Source of the DNA: JAGXOF01 sp046545575
GTDB taxonomy: Bacteria; Chloroflexota; Dehalococcoidia; SZUA-161; SpSt-899
Direction: 5' to 3'
Assembly (NCBI GenBank): GCA_046545575.1
Contig: JBKGZM010000032.1
Location: forward strand, 1 to 21,069
DNA length: 21,069 nt
Shown: piece after piece, positions 13,380 to 20,731 of the stretch
Layout of the letters: every line of letters starts with the position of its first letter
Numbering within the stretch: position 1 is the stretch's first letter
Notes under the pieces: model-generated
Databases searched by the model: none
The model's input: the letters and a program-made list of their open reading frames with translations, nothing else
What the model was told of the DNA's origin: nothing
Translations under genes and position numbers: made by a program

Positions 13380-15227
13380 ATGGTACGAGGATATATGGGC
13401 AAGATGTTAATGGCGGATCTGACCAAGGGCGAGTTGAATGACGAGCCACTTGATGAGGGACTTTGCCGTCAGTTTATCGGAGGCTATGGCCTTGGTGCGA
13501 AGGTTATTTTTAGTCGGCAAAAGGCTGGAGTTGATCCTTTGGGTCCGGATAACCTTCTGGGCGTGGTTACTGGTCCTTTTACCGGCACAAACGCGTTATC
13601 AGGAACAAGGTTCACTGTGGTTGGGAAGTCTCCGTTGACAGGGGGATGGGGGGATTCCAATTCAGGCGGTTCCTTTGGCGCTTACATGAAGTTTGCTGGC
13701 TATGATGCGGTGTTCTTCTCCGGGGCTTCTGATAAGCCGGTCTATCTCTTGATCGATAACGGCAAGGCGGAGTTGAAAGATGCTGGTGATTTGTGGGGGA
13801 AGGATACGTTTGAAACTGAAGATATGCTCAAATCCGAGTTTGGCAAGGATGCGGAGGTAATCTGTATAGGCCCATCGGGCGAAAAACTCTCTCGCATTGC
13901 TGGCATCACACATGACAAAGGCAGTATGGCAGCCCGTTCGGGTTTGGGGGCGGTTATGGGTTCAAAGAAGATTAAGGCGGTGGTCGTGAGGGGCAAGATG
14001 AAAGTTCCCGTTGCCGATGAGAAAAAAGTCGATGAACTAAGGAAGAAGTACATGGGGCAGCTGGGCGGACACGTTGAATGGTTAAGCACGTCTGGCACAC
14101 CTTTCCTTCTTACACCTGGGGTCCAGAGTGGCGACACCCCGATCAAAAACTGGGGAGGTGTTGGAGCTATTGATTTCCCGGATTATGAACCTATCACTGA
14201 TCAGCCTTTGCTTGAGAGACAATCGAAAAAGGCCGTATGTTACAAATGCCCCATCGGGTGTGATGGGTATATGAAAGAGGGGGCCAGTGAGTACCAGTAC
14301 CCGGCAGGTGGGCGGAGGCCTGAGTATGAGACGCTTGCTCTGTTCGGGGCCAATTGCTTGAATAACAACCTTGAGTCTTTGATCAAGGTTAATGACATTT
14401 GTAATCGTTACGGACTCGATACTATTGGCGCGGGGGCAACCATCGCGTTTGCTATCGAAGCGTACGAGAATGGGCTTATTACCAAGTCCGATACCGAGGG
14501 GATCGAGATGACCTGGGGAAATCATAAGTCCATTGTTGCCATGACTGAGAAGATGGCGAAGAGAGAGGGGTTTGGTAATGTACTGGCTGACGGAACAAAA
14601 GTGGCAGCAGAGAAAATCGGCAAAGGTGCCGACAAATTTGCTATAAATATCCAGGGTGCAGAGATTCCTGCACATGATCCGAAGGCGGATTTCCACTTTG
14701 CAACCAACTATAAAATGGACCCCACGCCGTCCCGGCATTTCCAGGGCTCGGAGGAATTCCATCCCCCTGGACTGGTGCCTGAGTTCGACAAGTCATCCTG
14801 TAGCGGCAGGGGAGAAGCACATAAGATAGGGAGCAATTTCCATCATTCGATGGTGTCCACCGGGATGTGTATGTTCGTATACATGGCATTCCCTCGTGCT
14901 GATGTCCTTGCTGAGTTCTTAAGCGCAGTCACGGGGTGGGATATAACTGTGGATGAGTTGCTTAAGACAGGAGAGCGAATTGCCAACATGCGACAGGCTT
15001 TCAATATCCGCGAAGGCCTGAATCCGATGCAATTCAAGGTGCCTGACAGAGTCCTTGGCAATCCCCCACAGAAAGAGGGCCCGGTGGCAGGCGTGACAGT
15101 TGATATGGATACCCTCGCCAAAGAGTATCTTGCCGCAATGGACTGGGATACTGAGACTGCAAAGCCCAGTAAAAGGAAGCTGGAGGAGCTGGGATTGGAA
15201 GATGTGGCGAAGGAACTAGTGGCATAG
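13380..15227 (+). CDS. aor: aldehyde:ferredoxin oxidoreductase (tungsten enzyme, AOR family)
   Basis: A 615-residue protein, close to the usual 600-620 of the family. The N-terminal domain has the pterin-binding stretches GYGLGAKVIF, TGPFTGT and SGTRFTVVGKSPLTGGWGDS, then GGSFGAYMKFAGYDAVFFSG. The [4Fe-4S] ligands are C287-x2-C290-x3-C294 (in VCYKCPIGC) and a distant C474 (in DKSSCSGRG), the standard AOR arrangement. The enzyme oxidises aldehydes to acids with ferredoxin, or reduces acids when ferredoxin is very reduced, using a tungsto-bispterin cofactor in the cytoplasm. Start ATG 13380 follows TAAGGAGG. Family subgroups act on aliphatic, aromatic or unknown aldehydes, and the benzoyl-CoA reductase BamB is a relative; the substrate here is unknown. 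No cofactor synthesis or tungstate uptake gene is in the window. Confidence 0.92.
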   Translation: MVRGYMGKMLMADLTKGELNDEPLDEGLCRQFIGGYGLGAKVIFSRQKAGVDPLGPDNLLGVVTGPFTGTNALSGTRFTVVGKSPLTGGWGDSNSGGSFGAYMKFAGYDAVFFSGASDKPVYLLIDNGKAELKDAGDLWGKDTFETEDMLKSEFGKDAEVICIGPSGEKLSRIAGITHDKGSMAARSGLGAVMGSKKIKAVVVRGKMKVPVADEKKVDELRKKYMGQLGGHVEWLSTSGTPFLLTPGVQSGDTPIKNWGGVGAIDFPDYEPITDQPLLERQSKKAVCYKCPIGCDGYMKEGASEYQYPAGGRRPEYETLALFGANCLNNNLESLIKVNDICNRYGLDTIGAGATIAFAIEAYENGLITKSDTEGIEMTWGNHKSIVAMTEKMAKREGFGNVLADGTKVAAEKIGKGADKFAINIQGAEIPAHDPKADFHFATNYKMDPTPSRHFQGSEEFHPPGLVPEFDKSSCSGRGEAHKIGSNFHHSMVSTGMCMFVYMAFPRADVLAEFLSAVTGWDITVDELLKTGERIANMRQAFNIREGLNPMQFKVPDRVLGNPPQKEGPVAGVTVDMDTLAKEYLAAMDWDTETAKPSKRKLEELGLEDVAKELVA

Positions 15228-15238
15228 GAAACGGTAAT

Positions 15239-15254
15239 CCCCGATAGATCGGGG
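15239..15254 (+). other. hairpin between AOR and SDR genes
   Basis: CCCCGA (15239-15244) pairs with TCGGGG (15249-15254) around a TAGA tetraloop. It starts 11 bp after the AOR stop codon and about 50 bp before the SDR start. Without a T-run it is unlikely to terminate fully. It probably marks a processing or mRNA-protection point in a shared AOR-SDR transcript. Confidence 0.45.
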
Positions 15255-15303
15255 CAGCGTTGAGCACCAGGGTACTATATTAATAAATCTGAAGGAGGTA
15301 GAT

Positions 15304-16074
15304 ATGGCACAAGGATTAAAGGACAAGGTAGTTATTATCACAGGAGCCAGCCGTGGACTGGGTAGAATGTTTGCATTGAGGTTTGCTGAGGAAGGAGCCA
15401 AACTCCTGTTGACGACGACGAATATGGGAAGGGCCAAGGGTACGATTGATGAGGTTAAGGCTAAGGGGGCAGAAGTGGCAATTGTTGAGGCCGATATCTC
15501 GCGTGAAGATGACGTTAAGAAGATAGCAGATAAGGCCAAGCAGGAGTATGGAAAGGTGGATATCCTTCTTAACAATGCCGCTGTATATTACGGCGTTGAT
15601 CCACGCCCTTGGAATGTCTGGTCTCCAGAGGATTGGGACCCGATGTTTAATGTGAATGTTAGAGGAACATGGATGTGCTGTAAGGAAATAGCTCCTATTA
15701 TGGAAGAGCAAGGTAAGGGTAAGATTATTAACATCGCGTCCGATATCTGGAAATCGGTGGATGCTCAATTCTTCTTGCCCTATGCGGTTAGCAAGGCTGC
15801 GCTCTTCATGATGAATCAAGCTTTGGCTCGTGCATTGGGTCCATCTGGTATAAACGTGAACGCGATTGGCCCTGGATTTACGGCTACTGAAGCAAGTTTG
15901 GGATTTACGGATAGTGATAAGATATTCGAAGGGGTTATCAATGCCCAGTGTATAAAACGGCGTCAGGAGCCGGAGGATGTGGTGGGAGCTGCGGTGTTTT
16001 TGGCATCGGAGGACTCCGATTTCATAACGGGGCAGTTCCTCATTGTGGATGGCGGACATACCATGGTGTCGTGA
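15304..16074 (+). CDS. short-chain dehydrogenase/reductase (classical SDR)
   Basis: A 256-residue classical SDR. The cofactor motif TGASRGLG is at residues 13-20, NNAA at 90-93, catalytic Ser146 is in NIAS, Tyr160 and Lys164 are in YAVSK, and the C-terminus has the family's ITGQFLIVDGG. Arg17 after the cofactor motif could favour NADP(H), but this is only a hint. It interconverts an alcohol and a ketone, or acts on a 3-hydroxyacyl or sugar-like substrate; FabG-like annotation would be uncertain. Start ATG 15304 follows GAAGGAGG. It is 76 bp downstream of the AOR, in the same direction and without a terminator, so the pair may be co-transcribed and act on the same alcohol/aldehyde pathway. It ends at a strong terminator. 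Confidence 0.92.
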   Translation: MAQGLKDKVVIITGASRGLGRMFALRFAEEGAKLLLTTTNMGRAKGTIDEVKAKGAEVAIVEADISREDDVKKIADKAKQEYGKVDILLNNAAVYYGVDPRPWNVWSPEDWDPMFNVNVRGTWMCCKEIAPIMEEQGKGKIINIASDIWKSVDAQFFLPYAVSKAALFMMNQALARALGPSGINVNAIGPGFTATEASLGFTDSDKIFEGVINAQCIKRRQEPEDVVGAAVFLASEDSDFITGQFLIVDGGHTMVS

Positions 16075-16120
16075 ACTGCCTTGCTGTTGGCAGCGGAAAC
16101 ATTCATTTGGATAATTGTTG

Positions 16121-16158
16121 AAAATCGGGCCAGGTCTGGAAGACCTGGCCCGATTTTT
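16121..16158 (+). terminator. strong bidirectional intrinsic terminator
   Basis: AAAATCGGGCCAGGTCT (16121-16137) and AGACCTGGCCCGATTTT (16141-16157) form a 17-bp perfect stem with a 3-nt loop. The T-run on the plus strand (to 16158) and the A-run, which reads as T on the minus strand, flank the GC-rich core. It sits between convergent genes, the SDR ending at 16074 and the minus-strand rhodanese ending at 16190, and should end transcription from both sides. Confidence 0.93.
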
Positions 16159-16189
16159 CTATTTGATCTTTGTTCCCTGCGCAAATCGA

Positions 16190-17035
16190 TTAATCCCACC
16201 TGTATACATTTACAGGCGCTTTCGGATCTCTTGTCCACTCCTGCGCTGCGCCATTATATATCTTCACGTTTGTATATCCAAGTACCTGGTTCAGCACAAA
16301 CCACCATGCAGAGGCATATCCTCCCACGCCACAGTAGACAATTATCTCCTTGCTTGTATCCTCTCCAATCACACCGGCGGCCATCTGTCTCAGTTCCTGG
16401 ACATCTTTGTAGGTTCCTTCTTCAGTCCAGATCCAGGGATTAGGCAAGCATCTGGCACTTGGGATATGGCCAGGTCTTTGAGTGAAGGGTTCCTGTGTGA
16501 CACCAAAGTACACATCGGGAGTCCTTCCATCGATGATTGTGGACTTTCCGATTCTACTCTCGACATATTCCTTCTTGACGAACATCTCCTCATTAACTTC
16601 TGCGCTATGTGATACTGGTTTCGGCTCGTTCGGTGCGGCTGATACGGGTTTTCCCTCTTTTACCCATTTCTCATGTCCTCCATCCAAAATCGCCGCGTTT
16701 TCAACTCCTACATATATAAGCATGTCCGCGACCCTGGCGGCGTCGGAGAGAGGGAATGAAGAATCGGTTATATTTACCACAACTACTTTGGAATCAGTGG
16801 TTATGCCGGCGGAGCCGATGGTACTAAGCAAAGCCCCCGTCTCGGGCAATTCAAGAGCCAGCCCGTCCCTTTCCACGAACCAGTTTGGGAAGGGACTGTT
16901 TACCGCGTTGAGGATGTGTCCCTCTTTGTATTCTTCACTGCTCCTGATATCGAGTATAACGAGCTTTGGATCATCACTGTTTTTATTCACCCAGTCTGTT
17001 GAGACAATAGGTGGGATCGCTGATTCCTTTCTCAT
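16190..17035 (-). CDS. cytoplasmic tandem-rhodanese sulfurtransferase
   Basis: A 281-residue paralogue of the first gene in the window, aligning over nearly all of both rhodanese domains (shared pieces include VSTDW, LLSTIGSAGIT, VNEEMF, EIIVYCGVGGYAS and AQEW). It begins directly with MRKESAIPPIVSTDW and has no signal peptide or lipobox, so it is predicted cytoplasmic. The first domain lacks a cysteine in its loop (VVVVNITDSS); the second has CGVGGYAS with Cys235. Start ATG 17035 is preceded on the minus strand by AAGGAG. It is alone on this strand, divergent from the acyl-CoA synthetase with 163 bp between them, and ends at the shared terminator. The reaction would be sulfane-sulfur transfer; the natural donor and acceptor are unknown. 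Confidence 0.88.
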   Translation of the reverse strand: MRKESAIPPIVSTDWVNKNSDDPKLVILDIRSSEEYKEGHILNAVNSPFPNWFVERDGLALELPETGALLSTIGSAGITTDSKVVVVNITDSSFPLSDAARVADMLIYVGVENAAILDGGHEKWVKEGKPVSAAPNEPKPVSHSAEVNEEMFVKKEYVESRIGKSTIIDGRTPDVYFGVTQEPFTQRPGHIPSARCLPNPWIWTEEGTYKDVQELRQMAAGVIGEDTSKEIIVYCGVGGYASAWWFVLNQVLGYTNVKIYNGAAQEWTRDPKAPVNVYRWD

Positions 17036-17131
17036 GCTACTCCTTTCCAGGTTTGTTTCTTAATTTCTATACCTGTGAAAAATCAAACTTAGCCTACCAG
17101 AAGCGACGGATATTTTCAAGGCGCTCTAATG

Positions 17132-17161
17132 TTGACATCTTCAAATGAGGAAGGTTATAAT
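17132..17161 (+). promoter_or_regulatory. perfect-consensus sigma-70-type promoter for the acyl-CoA synthetase gene
   Basis: TTGACA (17132-17137) and TATAAT (17156-17161) both match the housekeeping consensus exactly, separated by 18 nt. The start codon is 38 bp beyond the -10, so the leader is short. This is the clearest promoter in the window. It lies in the 163-bp divergent region shared with the minus-strand rhodanese gene, for which no convincing promoter was seen. Confidence 0.85.
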
Positions 17162-17198
17162 ATCGCCAACTTAGCTGTAGAGACAGGAAGGTGAGCCA

Positions 17199-18773
17199 AT
17201 GGGTAAATGGCTACATGCGGGGGATATATTAAGGAACAATGCTTACCTGCACCCGGACAAGATGGGAGCAAAGGACCTCAGCCGTTCTCTGCCCTTCAAG
17301 CAGTGGAACGAACGGTGTAACAGACTGGCCAATGCATTGCTGGGGATGGGGCTAAAGCCCGGGGAAAGATTTGCAGCCATTGCGTACAATTGTGTGGAGT
17401 GGATGGAGATGTACGGGGCAGCAGCCAAGGCGGGACTGACGATAATACCTGTCCTGTTCAGGTTATCGCCTTCGGAGTATCAATACATATGCGAGCATGG
17501 GGAGGCTAAGGTTTTCATAGTGGCCAGCGAATTTGTTGAGGGGGTAGACTCCATTCGCGATCAGTTATCCATTCCTCGTGATAATTACCTCTTCTTCGGG
17601 GATGAGAAAGCCCCTGCCGGGTATCAGCACTATGAGGATGTCATTCAGAAGGGGTCGCCGAAGGAGCCGGGGATAGAGGTAGACGAGGAATCCCCGTGGA
17701 CTCTTACATATACTTCAGGGACCACCGGGAAACCCAAGGGTGTCATACGCTCGCACAGGAGTAATATTGCTCATAATTGGCTGCGCATTGCGAACTTCGG
17801 ATTTGTTAGCGATGACATATCTCTCCTGGTAATGCCCACGAGTCACATAAACTCCATCCACTTCTCCTGGGCTTTTACGTTTACCGGCGCAGGGGTATGC
17901 ATATACAACCGGGCGAGCTTTGATCCGGAGCACTACATAAAGACCATGCAGGATGAGGCGGTTACCTTTACCTCACTGGTGCCCACACACTATGTAATGA
18001 TGCTCGACCTGCCCGACCAGGTGAAGACGAAGTACGACGTTTCAGGAATGAGGAAGCTCCTGTGCTCATCCGCTCCTGTCCGAAAGGAGACCAAACTGGC
18101 AGCTATGGAGTACTGGAGGAACGCTGGCCTGTACGAGGAGTACGGCACCACCGAGGCAGGGGCGGCAACCTTGCTTCGGCCCGAGGAGCAACTACAGAAG
18201 CTGGGAAGCATCGGGAAACAGGAATACGGGATCGACAGGATCAAATTACTGGATGAGGAGGGGAACGAGGTTCCCGAGGGCGATGTAGGAGAGATATGTG
18301 TCCGTTCCCCTTGTATGTTCACCGAGTACCTCAAGGACCCTGAGAAAACACAGGAGGCTTTCAAATTCGGAGGAGAATATTTCCGGACCGGGGACATGGC
18401 CTCTCGCGACGAAGACGGCTATTACGTCCTGGCGGACAGAAAGGCGGACATGATAATCACCGGCGGCGAGAACGTATTCCCCTCTGAGATAGAGCAGCTT
18501 GTAGCCACCCATCCCAAGGTAAAGGAGGTGGGGGTAGTTGGCGTGCCTGACAGGAAATGGGGAGAGGCGATCAAGGCAGTGGTTGTTCCGGCTGAGGGTG
18601 CGGAACCCTCGAAGGAGCTGGAACAGGAGATCGTAGAATTTTGCAAGGGGAAGATAGCTGGCTACAAGCGGCCCAAGTCGGTGGACTTTATCAAGGCTGA
18701 GGATATGCCGAGGACGGCCACCGGGAAGATCGTGCACAGAGGAATACGGGAGTGGTACCAGGAAAAGGAATAA
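17199..18773 (+). CDS. AMP-forming acyl-CoA synthetase / acid-CoA ligase
   Basis: A 524-residue cytoplasmic enzyme of the ANL adenylating superfamily. Core motifs in order: YTSGTTGKPKG (residues 171-181, phosphate binding), the region around LVMPTSHINS, YEEYGTTEAG (A5), YFRTGDMASRDEDGYYVLADRKADMIITGGENVFPSEIE (A7-A8 hinge and C-terminal domain) and PRTATGKI with the catalytic Lys510. It activates a carboxylic acid with ATP to acyl-AMP and then the CoA thioester. Length and layout match medium-chain, aromatic and crotonobetaine/carnitine-type ligases; the acid cannot be named. Start ATG 17199 follows GGAAGGTGAG. It is a monocistronic unit between its own promoter and a terminator-like hairpin. 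It could activate the acid made by the AOR (inference). Confidence 0.92.
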   Translation: MGKWLHAGDILRNNAYLHPDKMGAKDLSRSLPFKQWNERCNRLANALLGMGLKPGERFAAIAYNCVEWMEMYGAAAKAGLTIIPVLFRLSPSEYQYICEHGEAKVFIVASEFVEGVDSIRDQLSIPRDNYLFFGDEKAPAGYQHYEDVIQKGSPKEPGIEVDEESPWTLTYTSGTTGKPKGVIRSHRSNIAHNWLRIANFGFVSDDISLLVMPTSHINSIHFSWAFTFTGAGVCIYNRASFDPEHYIKTMQDEAVTFTSLVPTHYVMMLDLPDQVKTKYDVSGMRKLLCSSAPVRKETKLAAMEYWRNAGLYEEYGTTEAGAATLLRPEEQLQKLGSIGKQEYGIDRIKLLDEEGNEVPEGDVGEICVRSPCMFTEYLKDPEKTQEAFKFGGEYFRTGDMASRDEDGYYVLADRKADMIITGGENVFPSEIEQLVATHPKVKEVGVVGVPDRKWGEAIKAVVVPAEGAEPSKELEQEIVEFCKGKIAGYKRPKSVDFIKAEDMPRTATGKIVHRGIREWYQEKE

Positions 18774-18775
18774 GC

Positions 18776-18806
18776 AAGTTGTCAGCGAAAGGTCGGCTGA
18801 CAATTT
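18776..18806 (+). terminator. probable terminator hairpin after the acyl-CoA synthetase gene
   Basis: AAGTTGTCAGC (18776-18786) pairs with GCTGACAATTT (18796-18806), 11 pairs including one G-U, around a 9-nt loop. It begins two bases after the stop codon. The T-run is short (TTTCTT), so termination efficiency is uncertain. A new candidate promoter follows before the next gene, consistent with a transcription-unit boundary here. Confidence 0.6.
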
Positions 18807-18944
18807 CTTGAAAGGGGTACCGTTTTGCTTGGTCTTGGAGGAATGGCAGGTGAGTTTGATGCCACCCTGGAGTTGCGGTGATGAAGAGTAATACCTCTTG
18901 ATACTGCTAGCGTGAACAGGAGATTTTACCCTCGACAATCCTCT

Positions 18945-18974
18945 TTGACAATTTGGAATGGTCGGGGGTAAACT
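18945..18974 (+). promoter_or_regulatory. candidate promoter for the IlvD-like gene
   Basis: TTGACA (18945-18950), then 18 nt, then TAAACT (18969-18974), four of six bases of the -10 consensus. It is about 36 bp ahead of the next start codon. The rest of the 237-bp spacer (18774-19010) holds only the terminator-like hairpin and no recognisable gene. Confidence 0.5.
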
Positions 18975-19010
18975 TTTGATTGATTACATTTTACGAGCAG
19001 GAGGAATTCG

Positions 19011-20702
19011 ATGAAAGATCACGGTGAGATGAAGAGTAGCAAATCATTACAGGGCCTGGAAAACGGGGATATCAGGAACGTTTTTAAGGCCATGGGGTAT
19101 TCAGATGATGACTTGACGAGTAACAGGCCTGCGATAGGCATCGCGAATGCGTGGAGTACGCTTGTACCGGGGCATTTTGACTTTGGGAAGATCAGTGAGC
19201 AGGTCAAAAAGGGGATTCACCGTGCCGGCGGTACTGCGTATGAATTCGGCGTCATTGGGATATGCGATGCCCTGGCAAAAAAGAATTTTAACTATGTGTT
19301 GCCTTCAAGAGAGATAATATGTAACTCGGTCGAGGCAATGGCAGGGGCCAACCCTCTGGATGGGATCGTCTTGATGGCTTCCTGTGACAAGATCGTGCCT
19401 GGTATGCTGATGGCCGCTGCGCGGCTCGATATACCGGCAATCTTGGTAAATGGTGGCCCTATGCTGGGGGGAGTGGAATTTGGCGGGCGCAAATCCGATT
19501 CAACATCGGTTTCAGAGGCATACGGAATGTATACGACTGGCAAGATCTCACTGGAGGAATACAAGGCCGTGGAAGACTTATCGTGTCCTACATGCGGTTC
19601 CTGTTCCTTTATGGGTACAGCCAATACCATGTGCTGCTTGGCTGAGGCTATGGGCATGACCCTCACTGATGGAGCCACGATACCTGCTGTATACGCGGAA
19701 AGGTTGAGAATTGCCGAACAGTCAGGGGAGGAAATATGTAATCTCGTCAGGCAGGGCATCACTGCCAGGGATATCATTAATAAGGATTCTCTGGAAAATG
19801 CAGTCAAAGTGTGCCTCACGATCGGAGGCTCAACCAACGCTGTTCTCCATTTATCTGCTTTGGCCTATGAAGCGGAAGCGGATATCGATATTCTGGGTGC
19901 CTTTGACAGGTTCAGCAAGGATACTCCAACTATTGCCAGGGTTTTCCCGGCGGGCAATCGGGACGTCGAGGATCTGTGGCGGGCCGGCGGTATTCCCCGG
20001 GTTATGGATCGACTCCAATCCAAACTCAATATGGATGTCATGACATGTACCGGGAAAACCATGAAGGAAAACATAGGTTCTTTCCATTATAGATTCCCCG
20101 AAGACAATGACGTTATTAAGACGATTGATGAGCCCTTTGCCTCCTCGGGAGGGTTAGCTGTTTTAAGAGGGAACCTGGCTCCTAAAACAGGCATTAGCAA
20201 GCCTGCTGCCATAGATCCAAGTGCCAGACAGTTCACGGGCACCGCGGTGGTCTTCGATTCCGAGGAAGAAGCAAACCAGACTATCCTGGATGGCAGGATT
20301 AAGGAAGGGGATGTCGTTATCATACGGTATGAGGGGCCCAAAGGCGGACCGGGGATGATCGAAATGTACAGGGCGTTGAAGTACTTGGCTGGCATGGGAT
20401 TGAATAACTCAACTGCGGTAATTACCGATGGTCGCTTTTCCGGTACTAACAACGGGTGTTTCGTCGGGCATATTTCCCCGGAAGCTGCTGAAGGGGGTCC
20501 TATTGCGATCGTTGAGAATGGGGACAAGATCAGCATCGATGTTATAAACTGCACCATCCAACTTCATATATCTGATGACGAAATGGAGAGACGCCTGGCA
20601 GAATGGCAGAAACCTGAACCAAAGATAAATAGAGGGTATTTGAGCCTCTACTCAAAACTGGCGTCGTCTGCGGATGAAGGGGCGATTATCAGGCATCATT
20701 GA
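19011..20702 (+). CDS. ilvD: IlvD/Edd-family dehydratase (divergent dihydroxy-acid dehydratase)
   Basis: A 563-residue Fe-S dehydratase, near the usual 550-570. It shows VPGHFDF in place of the common PGHVHL, ASCDKIVPGMLM (Cys125, Asp126, Lys127: cluster and Mg ligands), CPTCGSCSFMGTANTM (Cys195 region), GGSTNAVLHL, and GRFSG with HISPEAAEGGPIAIVENGD near the end. The family removes water from 2,3-dihydroxy acids or sugar acids; true IlvD makes the 2-keto acids of valine and isoleucine. The loop normally written DGIAMGHGGM is changed here to DALAKKNFNYV (from Asp86), two residues shorter, so a non-biosynthetic substrate is plausible. Start ATG 19011 follows AGGAGG. A second SDR starts 29 bp downstream, suggesting a hydroxy-acid catabolic pair. 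No other ilv gene is near. Confidence 0.85.
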   Translation: MKDHGEMKSSKSLQGLENGDIRNVFKAMGYSDDDLTSNRPAIGIANAWSTLVPGHFDFGKISEQVKKGIHRAGGTAYEFGVIGICDALAKKNFNYVLPSREIICNSVEAMAGANPLDGIVLMASCDKIVPGMLMAAARLDIPAILVNGGPMLGGVEFGGRKSDSTSVSEAYGMYTTGKISLEEYKAVEDLSCPTCGSCSFMGTANTMCCLAEAMGMTLTDGATIPAVYAERLRIAEQSGEEICNLVRQGITARDIINKDSLENAVKVCLTIGGSTNAVLHLSALAYEAEADIDILGAFDRFSKDTPTIARVFPAGNRDVEDLWRAGGIPRVMDRLQSKLNMDVMTCTGKTMKENIGSFHYRFPEDNDVIKTIDEPFASSGGLAVLRGNLAPKTGISKPAAIDPSARQFTGTAVVFDSEEEANQTILDGRIKEGDVVIIRYEGPKGGPGMIEMYRALKYLAGMGLNNSTAVITDGRFSGTNNGCFVGHISPEAAEGGPIAIVENGDKISIDVINCTIQLHISDDEMERRLAEWQKPEPKINRGYLSLYSKLASSADEGAIIRHH

Positions 20703-20731
20703 TTGTGGAATAGAAAACTTAAGGAGGCAGA

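Noticed and set aside
14082..14762. A 226-codon open frame on the minus strand.
   Set aside because: Antisense to the aldehyde oxidoreductase, with low-complexity basic composition and no recognisable family.
15316..16059. A 247-codon open frame on the minus strand.
   Set aside because: It lies wholly antisense to the well-supported SDR gene, its translation has no domain pattern, and no ribosome binding site was evident. Shadow frame.
18246..18938. A 230-codon minus-strand frame extending past the acyl-CoA synthetase end.
   Set aside because: Most of it is antisense to the conserved C-terminal domain of the ligase, and the start region overlaps the terminator-like hairpin and has no family resemblance.
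19140..19200. IlvD-like protein appears to lack the N-terminal cluster cysteine (VPGH instead of PCN).
   Set aside because: The PGH form is normal for the E. coli-type IlvD subgroup, so this is not a lost catalytic residue. Only the later DALAKK loop is unusual.
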